Assembly (NCBI GenBank): GCA_002343425.1
Contig: DDSO01000003.1
Location: forward strand, 4,029 to 30,415
Length of the DNA: 26,387 nt
Direction: 5' to 3'
DNA from: Brevundimonas sp. UBA2388
GTDB taxonomy: Bacteria; Pseudomonadota; Alphaproteobacteria; Caulobacterales; Caulobacteraceae
This document shows, in pieces, positions 7,833 to 14,972 of the stretch (position 1 is its first letter; each line of letters starts with the position of its first letter). The notes beneath the pieces were generated by a model. The model was not told the origin of the DNA, did not search any database, and saw only the letters and a program-made list of their open reading frames with translations. The translations under genes were made by a program, and so were the position numbers.

Positions 7833-9083
7833 ATGCAGATTCTGCCCTCCGACCAGATCGTGCTCGACCATGTCGCGGCGCGCGAGACCGCCATCGTCGG
7901 TCGCGCGGTTGAGTGGGCGAACCTCAATTCCGGCAGCCGGAATGCGAGCGGTCTGGCGCATGTTCTGGCGGTGCTTGAAGCCGAGGCGCGACGCCTGCCG
8001 GCCGAGGTGGTGCGCATCCCGACCCGGGCTTCCACCACTGTCGCCGACGACGGCACGGTGCGGACCGAGGCCCATGCCGACGCCCTGAAGATCACCGCCC
8101 GGCCCGACGCTCCGCTCCAGGTCGTGCTGACCGGCCACTATGACACCGTCTTCCCGGCCGAGAGCCCGTTCCAGACGGTGACAACCCGGGCCGACGGCGC
8201 CCTCAACGGTCCCGGCATCGCCGACATGAAGGGCGGGATTTCGGTGATGCTCGCGGCGCTCGAAGCCTTCGAGACGCATCCCGATCGCGCGCGCGTCGGC
8301 TGGACCGTGCTGCTGTCGCCGGACGAGGAGATCGGCTCGCCCGCCTCCGCCCCCCTGCTGGCCGAACTGGGGGCGCGCGGCCATGTCGGCATGACCTATG
8401 AGCCGGCGCTGTCGGACGGAACCCTCGCTGGAGCGCGCAAGGGCAGCGGCAACTACCACCTTATCGTCACGGGCAAGGCCGCCCATGCCGGGCGCGCCTT
8501 CCACGAGGGCGCCAATGCCGTCGCCGGCGCTGCCATCATCGCCGCCCGCCTGCACGCCCTCAACGGCCAGCGCGAGGGCGTCACGGTCAATGTCGCAAAG
8601 ATCAGCGGCGGCGGGGCGCTGAACGTCGTCGCCGATAACGCCGTGGTCCGATTCAACGTCCGCGTTCCCGACGCCCAGGCCTCGGCATGGATCTCGGAGA
8701 CCGTGCGGCAGATCGCGACCGAGCCCCCCTTCCCCGGCCTGACCCTCGATCTGCACGGCGGCATGACCCGCGCGCCCAAGCCGATGGACGCCAGCCAGAC
8801 GGCCCTGTTCGAGGCCGTGCGCGAGACCGGCGCCCTGCTGGGACAACCCATTGGGTGGAAGCCGTCGGGCGGGGTGTGTGAAGGCAACAACCTCCACGCC
8901 GCCGGCCTGCCCAATATCGACACCCTCGGCGTCCTGGGCGGCGATATCCATTCGGATCAGGAATTCGCCTGGCCCGCCAGCTTCGTCGAGCGGGCGCAAC
9001 TCAGCGCCCTGATCCTCTGCAAGATCGCCTCGGGCGAGATCGATGCGCTGAAACTCAAAGCCCTGCGTCTGGAGACGATGTAA
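7833..9083 (+). CDS. M20-family zinc metallohydrolase heading the ast operon
   Basis: A 416-residue member of the ArgE/DapE/carboxypeptidase-G2 group, cytoplasmic two-zinc amidohydrolases that remove acyl or peptide groups from amino acids. The metal and catalytic residues are all present: TGHYDTVF (His102, Asp104), GIADMKGG (bridging Asp131), SPDEEIGS (catalytic Glu165, Glu166), TYEPAL (Glu190) and GGDIHSDQEF (His373). The dimerisation domain is inserted between the halves (about residues 200-310), including the GKAAHAGRAFHEGANA motif. There is no signal peptide. astA begins 5 bases downstream, so the enzyme is probably co-expressed with arginine catabolism. Because no astE is present and DapE of the same family removes succinyl groups, a role as N-succinylglutamate desuccinylase is an attractive inference. 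A general aminoacyl hydrolase is the alternative. Confidence 0.88.
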   Translation: MQILPSDQIVLDHVAARETAIVGRAVEWANLNSGSRNASGLAHVLAVLEAEARRLPAEVVRIPTRASTTVADDGTVRTEAHADALKITARPDAPLQVVLTGHYDTVFPAESPFQTVTTRADGALNGPGIADMKGGISVMLAALEAFETHPDRARVGWTVLLSPDEEIGSPASAPLLAELGARGHVGMTYEPALSDGTLAGARKGSGNYHLIVTGKAAHAGRAFHEGANAVAGAAIIAARLHALNGQREGVTVNVAKISGGGALNVVADNAVVRFNVRVPDAQASAWISETVRQIATEPPFPGLTLDLHGGMTRAPKPMDASQTALFEAVRETGALLGQPIGWKPSGGVCEGNNLHAAGLPNIDTLGVLGGDIHSDQEFAWPASFVERAQLSALILCKIASGEIDALKLKALRLETM

Positions 9084-9088
9084 CTCCC

Positions 9089-10096
9089 ATGCTCGTCGTC
9101 CGCCCCGCCGGCCCCGCCGACCTCGACTTCCTGCTGGAGCTGGCCATCCTGTCCGGCCCCGGCTTCACCAGCCTGCCCGAGGACCCCGACCAGCTGGCCG
9201 AGCGGCTCGACCTGAGCCGCGACAGCTTCGCCGGCAAGATCGAGCCCCGGCATCGCTGGTACACGCTGATGCTCGAGGAGACCGAAACGGGCGACGTCGA
9301 CGGCATCGGCTCGGTCAAGGCGGCGGTCGGGCTGAACCGGCCCTTCTTCTCCTTCCGCGTCGTGACCAACACCCAGTCCTCGCCCTCGCTGGGCATCAAG
9401 CTGGAACAGAAGACCCTCGTGCTGGTCAATGAGTGCACCGGCTGGACCGAGGTCGGCTCGCTGTTCCTCAAGGCCGACCGCCGCAAGGGCGGCGCGGGAC
9501 GGCTGCTCAGCCAGTCGCGCTACATGCTGATCGGCGCCGAGCCGGACCTGTTCGCCGACACCGTCCTGGCCGAGTTGCGCGGCGTCTTCACCCCCGACGG
9601 CGCCTGCCCGTTCTGGGATCACGTCGCGCACAAATTCTTCCCCATGGACTTCGACGAGGCCGACCGCATGACCGGCTCGACCGACAAACAGTTCATCCTC
9701 GACCTCGCCCCGCGCCACCCGATCTATATCGACCTGCTGCCCGAGCCGGCGCGGGCGGTGATCGGCAAGGTCCATCCGCAGGGCGTGCCGGCCATGGCCC
9801 TGCTCGAGAGCGAGGGCTTCCGCCCCAATGGTCTGGTCGACATCTTCGACGCCGGCCCGACCGTCACCTGCGACCGCGACAACATCCGCACTGTGCGTGA
9901 CGCGCGGAGCCTTGCCGTCGCTCTGGCCGCTGAGGTTGAAGCCGAGCTGCCCGCCCTGATCTCGACAGACAACGCCTCCGGCTTCCGGTCGGTGCGCCAG
10001 CGCGCGGCCATCGAGGGCGATGTGGTGACCCTGACGACCGAGACCGCCGACGTGCTGAGAGTGCGCGCGGGCGATACGGTGCGCGTGAAGACTTGA
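9089..10096 (+). CDS. astA: Arginine N-succinyltransferase
   Basis: First step of the arginine succinyltransferase pathway: L-arginine plus succinyl-CoA gives N2-succinylarginine, in the cytoplasm. The 335-residue protein is collinear with the enterobacterial AstA fold, a duplicated GNAT-like domain. It carries recognisable family blocks: MLVVRPAGPADLDFLLELA at the start, GLTSLP-like GFTSLPEDP, EVGSLFLKADRRKGGAGRLLSQSR (acyl-CoA binding region), CPFWDHVAHKFFPMDF, HPIYIDLLPEPA and VDIFDAGPTVTCDRDNIRTVR. Length matches the family. It follows the M20 gene by 5 bases, and its TGA overlaps the TTG of astD. The single AstA polypeptide corresponds to the one-subunit form rather than the two-subunit AruF/AruG pair of pseudomonads. 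Confidence 0.96.
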   Translation: MLVVRPAGPADLDFLLELAILSGPGFTSLPEDPDQLAERLDLSRDSFAGKIEPRHRWYTLMLEETETGDVDGIGSVKAAVGLNRPFFSFRVVTNTQSSPSLGIKLEQKTLVLVNECTGWTEVGSLFLKADRRKGGAGRLLSQSRYMLIGAEPDLFADTVLAELRGVFTPDGACPFWDHVAHKFFPMDFDEADRMTGSTDKQFILDLAPRHPIYIDLLPEPARAVIGKVHPQGVPAMALLESEGFRPNGLVDIFDAGPTVTCDRDNIRTVRDARSLAVALAAEVEAELPALISTDNASGFRSVRQRAAIEGDVVTLTTETADVLRVRAGDTVRVKT

Positions 10097-11523
10097 GCGA
10101 CAGCATGACCCATTTCAAATCCATCGACCCCGCCACCGGCGACACCGTCTGGGAGGGCGCTGCCGCCTCGGCCGCAGAAGTACAGGCCGCCGCCGACCGC
10201 GCCCGCGCCGCCTTCCCCGACTGGGCCGACCGCGCGCGCCAGGACCGCATCGACGCCGTCAAACGCTATCAGGCCGTGCTGAAGGCCCGCGCGCCGCAGT
10301 TGGCCGAGGCGATCAGCCGCGAGACCGGCAAGGCCCTGTGGGAGACCACCGCCGAACTCGGCGCCATGGCCGGCAAGGTCGACATCTCCATCCGCGCCTA
10401 TGACGAACGCACCGGCGAACGCACGGCCGAGACCGGTTTCGGTCACGCCACCCTGCGCCATCGCCCGCACGGCGTGGCGGCGGTGCTCGGCCCGTTCAAC
10501 TTCCCCGGCCATCTGCCCAACGGCCACATCGTTCCGGCCCTGCTGGCCGGCGACACGGTCGTGTTCAAGCCGTCGGAGGAGACCCCTTTCATCGGCCAGC
10601 TGATGGCCGAGGCCTTCGCCGAAGCCGACCTGCCCGAGGGCGTGGTCAATGTCGTCCAGGGCGGACGCGACACCGGCGCGGCCCTGCTCGACAGCGGCAT
10701 CGACGCCCTGATGTTCACCGGCTCGGGCGCCGCCGGGGCGCATTTCCGGCGGAAGTTCGCCGACGATCCGCACGTCATTCTGGCGCTGGAGCTGGGCGGC
10801 AATAATCCGCTGGTGGTCTGGGACGCCGCCGACGCCGAGGCTGTGGCCGGCATCGTTGTCCAGTCCGCCTTCGTCACCACCGGCCAGCGCTGCTCCTGCG
10901 CCCGCCGCCTGATCGTGCCCGAAGGTCCGCAAGGGGACGCCGTCATCGCGGCCGTCGACGCCATGGTCGATCGCCTGATCCTGGCGCCGTGGAACTCCAC
11001 CCCCGAGCCCTATGCCGGGCCGTTGATCTCGGTGAAGGCGGCGGAGGCTGCGCTGAAGTCCCTGCAGGACCGCATCGACATGGGCGCGAAAGTGATCCGT
11101 GGCTCCGGCCCCGTCGGCAACCTGCCCGGCGCCTTCGTCAAACCCGCCATCATCGACGTCACCGGCGTGGAGGTCCCCGACGAGGAGATGTTCGCCCCCT
11201 TCCTGTCCGTGACCCGCGTCGCCAGCTTCGACGCCGCCATCGCCGCCGCCAACGCCACCCGCTACGGCCTGTCCGCGGGTCTGGTCAGCGACGACCCGGC
11301 CAACTGGGACCGCTTCATCCGCCGCATCCGCGCCGGCGTGGTCAATTTCAACCGCCCGACCACCGGCGCCGCCGGCGACATGCCCTTCGGCGGCCTCGGC
11401 GCCAGCGGCAATCACCGGCCTTCGGCCTATTACGCCGCCGACTACTGCGCCTATCCGGTGGCGAGTTTCGAGGCCGGCTCCGTGAGGAATATTGAAAGCG
11501 AGATCAAGGGCCTGAAGGCATGA
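10093..11523 (+). CDS. astD: N-succinylglutamate 5-semialdehyde dehydrogenase
   Basis: An NAD-dependent aldehyde dehydrogenase of 476 residues, fourth step of the AST pathway (succinylglutamate semialdehyde to succinylglutamate). Diagnostic blocks are GPFNFPGHLPNGHIVPALL (oxyanion Asn136), VFKPSEETP, LMFTGS (NAD fold), ALELGGNNPL (general base Glu233), TTGQRCSCARR (nucleophile Cys267) and GASGNHRPSAYYAADYCAYP near the end. The last is typical of AstD rather than general aldehyde dehydrogenases. The start is taken as TTG at 10093 in a TTGA overlap with the astA stop; an ATG at 10105 is an equally possible start four residues later. The N-terminus lacks the first strand seen in enterobacterial AstD, beginning almost at the DPATGD block. 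The stop overlaps the astB ATG by 4 bases. Confidence 0.96.
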   Translation: MSDSMTHFKSIDPATGDTVWEGAAASAAEVQAAADRARAAFPDWADRARQDRIDAVKRYQAVLKARAPQLAEAISRETGKALWETTAELGAMAGKVDISIRAYDERTGERTAETGFGHATLRHRPHGVAAVLGPFNFPGHLPNGHIVPALLAGDTVVFKPSEETPFIGQLMAEAFAEADLPEGVVNVVQGGRDTGAALLDSGIDALMFTGSGAAGAHFRRKFADDPHVILALELGGNNPLVVWDAADAEAVAGIVVQSAFVTTGQRCSCARRLIVPEGPQGDAVIAAVDAMVDRLILAPWNSTPEPYAGPLISVKAAEAALKSLQDRIDMGAKVIRGSGPVGNLPGAFVKPAIIDVTGVEVPDEEMFAPFLSVTRVASFDAAIAAANATRYGLSAGLVSDDPANWDRFIRRIRAGVVNFNRPTTGAAGDMPFGGLGASGNHRPSAYYAADYCAYPVASFEAGSVRNIESEIKGLKA

Positions 11524-12857
11524 CCTCAGCCGTCGAAGCCAATGCCGACGGCCTGATCGGCCCGACACACTCCTATGCGGGCCTGTCGCCGGGCAATCTG
11601 GCGTCCAGCCTGAACAAGGGCGAGGCGTCGAACCCGCGCGCGGCCGTCCTTCAGGGCCTCGACAAGATGAAGCGGCTGGCCGACCTCGGCCTGCCGCAGT
11701 ACGTCCTGCCGCCGCACGAACGGCCCAACATCCCCTTTCTGCGCAGCCTCGGCTTCACCGGCTCCGACGCCCGCGTACTGGAACAGGCCTGGAAGGACGC
11801 GCCCAGCTTCGCCGCCGCGGCCTGTTCGGCCTCGCCGATGTGGGCGGCCAATGCCGCGACGGTGACGCCCAGCGCCGACAGCGCCGACGGCCGGGTGCAT
11901 TTCACCCCCGCCAATCTGGTCACCAACCTGCATCGCTCGCTGGAACACGAACAGACAAAGCGGTCGCTGGACGCCCTCTTCCCTGACCCGGCCCGGTTCG
12001 CCGTCCACGACGCCCTGCCCTCCGTCGCCCATCTCGCCGACGAGGGCGCGGCCAACCACGTCCGCCTGTGCGCCGACCATGGCGAGCCGGGCGTCAATCT
12101 GCTGGTCTGGGGCCGCGAGGCCTTCGAACCCTGGGCCGACGCCTTCCCCGCCCGCCAGACGCGTGAGGCCTCCGACGCCGTCGCCCTTCGCCATGGCGCG
12201 TCCGGCGTGGTGCTGGCCCGTCAGTCGCGGGCCGCCATCGCCGGCGGGACCTTCCACAATGACGTGGTCTGCGTCGGGGCCCTGGAGACGCTGTTCTTCC
12301 ATGACCTCGCCTTCGAGGACACGGCGGGCACAAAAGCCGCCATCCGCGCCGCAGCAGACGGCCGGTTCGAGCCGGTCTTCGTCGAGGTCTCGTCCGCCGA
12401 CCTGCCCCTGGCCGACGCGATCTCCAGCTATCTGTTCAACTCCATGCTGGTGCAGATTCCCGGCGAGGACCGCCTGACCCTGATCTGCCCGACCGAGACG
12501 CGCGACAACCCGCGCAGCCATGCGGTCGCCGAACGGCTCGCCGCCTCCAACGGGCCCATCGGCAAGGTCGAGTACGTCGATGTACGCCAGTCGATGCGCA
12601 ACGGCGGCGGGCCGGCCTGCCTGCGCCTGCGCGTGGTGTTGACCGAGGCTGAACAGGCGGCGACCAACCCCGCCATGCGGCTGACCGACGACCTGCACAT
12701 GCGGCTGTCGGCCTGGGGCGCCAGGCACTACCGCGACCGGCTGACGCCCGCCGACCTCGCCGGGGCGGACCTGCTGGAGGAGAGCCGCGTCGCGCTGGAT
12801 GAACTGACCGGCCTGCTCGGGCTCGGCGGCGGCTTCTATCCGTTCCAGAGGGGCTGA
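11520..12857 (+). CDS. astB: N-succinylarginine dihydrolase
   Basis: Second step of the AST pathway: N2-succinylarginine to succinylornithine plus two ammonia and CO2, by a cytoplasmic pentein-fold hydrolase. The 445-residue protein matches the family from its first strand: EANADGLIGPTHSYAGLSPGN, then NPRAAVLQGLDKMKRLADLGLPQ, then LPPHERP. The His-containing NDVVCVGALETLFFHDLAF block and the nucleophilic Cys367 in NGGGPACLRLRV are both present, so it should be active. The ATG overlaps the astD stop as ATGA. Gene order astA-astD-astB makes this a catabolic operon yielding glutamate and succinate. astC (succinylornithine transaminase) and astE are not in the window, so those activities must come from elsewhere or from the M20 enzyme. 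Confidence 0.97.
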   Translation: MTSAVEANADGLIGPTHSYAGLSPGNLASSLNKGEASNPRAAVLQGLDKMKRLADLGLPQYVLPPHERPNIPFLRSLGFTGSDARVLEQAWKDAPSFAAAACSASPMWAANAATVTPSADSADGRVHFTPANLVTNLHRSLEHEQTKRSLDALFPDPARFAVHDALPSVAHLADEGAANHVRLCADHGEPGVNLLVWGREAFEPWADAFPARQTREASDAVALRHGASGVVLARQSRAAIAGGTFHNDVVCVGALETLFFHDLAFEDTAGTKAAIRAAADGRFEPVFVEVSSADLPLADAISSYLFNSMLVQIPGEDRLTLICPTETRDNPRSHAVAERLAASNGPIGKVEYVDVRQSMRNGGGPACLRLRVVLTEAEQAATNPAMRLTDDLHMRLSAWGARHYRDRLTPADLAGADLLEESRVALDELTGLLGLGGGFYPFQRG

Positions 12858-12862
12858 CTCGC

Positions 12863-13330
12863 ATGCCCGTCGTCCTGCGCAGGGCCGTCGAGGCGGACGC
12901 CGGGGAGCTCCTGACGCTGCAGCGGGCCGCCTATGTGACCACGGCCCAACTGTATCGCGATCCCTTCCTGCCGCCCCTTCTGGAAACCCTTCACGAGGTG
13001 GCCGAGGCCATCCGGTCGGAGATCGTGCTGGCGGCGGTCGACGGACATCGCATCGTGGGATCCGCACGGATCCGCATAGAAGGAACCGTCGGCCATATGG
13101 GGCGGCTGGTGGTGGCTCCGGATCGGGAGGGTGCAGGCCTCGGCGTCCGTTTGGTCAAGGCGGTACAGGACTATGCACCGCCGTCGGTGAAGCGTTTCGA
13201 GCTCTTCACCGGCTCCCTGAGCGAGCGCCATATCGCCCTGTACTGGATTCTCGGATTCGAGGAGTTTGACCGAAGAGTCTCGGACGAGGGTATCGAACTC
13301 GTCTATATGGCTCGCGAGCGGGACGCGTGA
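12863..13330 (+). CDS. GNAT-family N-acetyltransferase
   Basis: A 155-residue protein covering one complete GNAT domain. The N-terminal VVLRRAVEADAGELLTLQRAAY is the typical beta1-alpha1 region. The acetyl-CoA pyrophosphate loop is GRLVVAPDREGAGLGVRLVKAVQDYA (motif A, RxxGxG type). The C-terminal part ALYWILGFEEFDR matches the usual Y..GF..motif. AGGGG lies 9 bases upstream of the ATG at 12863, supporting that start. It begins 5 bases after astB and its stop overlaps the GTG of the next GNAT gene, so it belongs to the same transcription unit. The substrate cannot be told from sequence. Codon use is slightly less GC-biased than in the ast genes (ATA, CAT and TAT codons). Confidence 0.85.
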   Translation: MPVVLRRAVEADAGELLTLQRAAYVTTAQLYRDPFLPPLLETLHEVAEAIRSEIVLAAVDGHRIVGSARIRIEGTVGHMGRLVVAPDREGAGLGVRLVKAVQDYAPPSVKRFELFTGSLSERHIALYWILGFEEFDRRVSDEGIELVYMARERDA

Positions 13331-13887
13331 CGAACTTCACCCACCGCATCGCCACCGAAGCCGACATCCCGGCTCTGGTGGCGCTGATGGACCGGTCGAT
13401 CGCGGGCCCGCTCGCCGCCTTCCTGACGCCGGACCAGATCGTCGCCAGCCGCAAGCTGATGGGGATCGACAGCCAGATCGTCTCCGACCGCACCTATGTC
13501 ATCGTCGAGGCGGACGGCGTGATCGCCGGCTGCGGCGGCTGGAGCGGGCGCATCACTGAATACGGCGGCGACCACACGCCTGGCCGGATGCCGGCGCCGC
13601 TGACGCCCGGCGTCGACGCCGCCCGTATCCGCGCCATGTACACCGCGCCGGAGTTCGTCCGCCGGGGGGTCGGTCGCCTGATCCTCGAGCTCTGCGAGGC
13701 CGCGGCCCGCGCTGCCGGCTATGACCGCGCCGAACTCGTGGCCACCATGGGCGGCGAGCCGCTCTACCGCGCCGCCGGCTATGTCGAGATCGAACGGTTC
13801 GAGGACGACCGCGGCGGCGCGCCCGTACCGCTGGTGCGGATGGGCAAGCGGCTGGACGGGTTTGGCGCTCCGGGCGAACCCGGCTAG
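13327..13887 (+). CDS. GNAT-family N-acetyltransferase
   Basis: A 186-residue acetyltransferase with a GNAT core: HRIATEADIPALVALMDRSI at the start, and ARIRAMYTAPEFVRRGVGRLILELCEAAARAAGY with the RRGVG acetyl-CoA loop. These are followed by the MGGEPLYRAAGYVEIERFED terminal segment. The start is GTG at 13327, overlapping the upstream GNAT stop as GTGA, which implies translational coupling. The two neighbouring GNATs are not close copies of each other: length, N-terminal region and loop sequence differ, so this is not a recent tandem duplication. The substrate is unknown; both may modify small amines or antibiotics, or act on intermediates of amino acid metabolism. Confidence 0.87.
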   Translation: MTNFTHRIATEADIPALVALMDRSIAGPLAAFLTPDQIVASRKLMGIDSQIVSDRTYVIVEADGVIAGCGGWSGRITEYGGDHTPGRMPAPLTPGVDAARIRAMYTAPEFVRRGVGRLILELCEAAARAAGYDRAELVATMGGEPLYRAAGYVEIERFEDDRGGAPVPLVRMGKRLDGFGAPGEPG

Positions 13888-13917
13888 CGTCCGCGGGTCA
13901 GCGACGGGGGGAGCAGC

Positions 13918-14532
13918 GTGATCAGACACATCGCCTTCGGATGCGGCGTTCTCAGTCTGCTGGTGCTGGCCGCCGCCACGATCGCGGGCGGCATGGCCTA
14001 CCCCGGTTATGATCACCTGACGCAATACATCAGCGAGCTCGGCGCGACCGGCGCGCCGACCAGCGCGGGCGTCAGCCTCGCCTTCATCGTCTCCGGCGCC
14101 TTGCTGACGGTCTTCTGGCTTCTCTGTGCGGTTCTGTTTCCGCGCAGCCTCCTGTCGGTGATCGGCTTCGGCCTCAGCGCCCTGAATGGTGTCGGGCTGG
14201 TGCTCGGGGGCGTGTTCCGCTGCGACTTCGAGTGCTCGACCGCCGACCTGAGCCCTGCAGCGTTGCTGCACGATGTATTCGGGGGCATCGGCTATCTGTG
14301 CGGGATCGCGGGCGTCTTCGTCGTCGGGTTCGCCGCGAGAGGCTGGCCGCAAGGTCGCGGGCTGTTCGGCCTCAGCCTGATCTGCGGGATCCCGGCTGCG
14401 CTGGCCATCTGGCTGATCCATCCGGCGTTCGAATGGTACGGCGCGGCCCAGCGGGTCGTGGAGATCGCCCTCGCCGTCTGGACCATGGCCGTAGCGCTGC
14501 GGGTTCGAACCTCAAACCGGAGACCCGCATGA
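13918..14532 (+). CDS. DUF998-family integral membrane protein
   Basis: A 204-residue protein with about six membrane helices (residues roughly 5-25, 52-73, 78-100, 122-142, 150-168 and 175-195). The loop after helix 1, PGYDHLTQYISELGATGAP, is the hallmark of the DUF998 family, which has no assigned biochemical function. The GTG start at 13918 is supported by GGGGGGAG, a strong ribosome site 5 bases upstream. A 30-base gap separates it from the GNAT gene, and its stop overlaps the next start as ATGA. Two Cys in the loop FRCDFECS may be exposed to the periplasm. Its role beside arginine catabolism is not evident. Confidence 0.8.
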   Translation: MIRHIAFGCGVLSLLVLAAATIAGGMAYPGYDHLTQYISELGATGAPTSAGVSLAFIVSGALLTVFWLLCAVLFPRSLLSVIGFGLSALNGVGLVLGGVFRCDFECSTADLSPAALLHDVFGGIGYLCGIAGVFVVGFAARGWPQGRGLFGLSLICGIPAALAIWLIHPAFEWYGAAQRVVEIALAVWTMAVALRVRTSNRRPA

Positions 14533-14972
14533 AGCCGGCCCGAAATCCCGCCCTGATCATCGGCGGCCTGCTGAGCGTCGCCGCTTCCGTGCTGCACATC
14601 GGCTGCATTATCGGCGGACCTGCCTGGTACCGGTTCTTCGGCGCCGGCGAGGCCATGGCGACCCTGGCCGAGCAGGGCTCGATGACACCGACCCTGATCA
14701 CTCTCGGCATCGCCGCCATCCTCGCGATCTGGGCGGCCTACGCCTTTTCCGGCGCGGGTCTCCTGCCCCGCCTTCCACTGTTGCGCACCGGACTGGTCGT
14801 GATCAGCGCCATCTACCTGCTGCGCGGACTGGCCCTGATCCCCGCGCTGGTGATCAACGGGGCTGATGTGGTGCCGTTCATCCTGTGGAGCTCGCTGATC
14901 GTGCTCGTCTACGGCATCGCCTATGCGGTCGGCACCTGGACGGCCTGGCCCAATCTGAAACCCCGCCGATGA
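14529..14972 (+). CDS. Small four-helix membrane protein, function unknown
   Basis: A 147-residue protein with four hydrophobic helices: about residues 6-26, 55-75, 84-104 and 110-132. A motif after the first helix reads HIGCIIGGPAWYRFFGAGE, with aromatic and charged residues that look family-conserved, though I cannot name the family. The ATG at 14529 overlaps the DUF998 stop and its own stop overlaps the kgtP start (ATGA at both ends), so the three genes are probably translated as a coupled series. The frame is open upstream to 14232, but that part is the shadow of DUF998. Confidence 0.75.
   Translation: MKPARNPALIIGGLLSVAASVLHIGCIIGGPAWYRFFGAGEAMATLAEQGSMTPTLITLGIAAILAIWAAYAFSGAGLLPRLPLLRTGLVVISAIYLLRGLALIPALVINGADVVPFILWSSLIVLVYGIAYAVGTWTAWPNLKPRR

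Noticed and set aside
9724..11568. 614-codon open frame on the minus strand opposite astA and astD
   Set aside because: The opposite frame encodes AstD with all catalytic motifs; the minus-strand product is Gly/Ala/His-rich without any domain pattern.
11526..13067. 513-codon open frame on the minus strand opposite astB
   Set aside because: Antisense shadow of AstB; no ribosome site or domain signature.
13058..13077. Two 10-base near-identical direct repeats (GGATCCGCAC/GGATCCGCAT) in the first GNAT gene
   Set aside because: Lies within a beta strand of the coding region and reads as normal codons; no sign of an attachment site or duplication scar.
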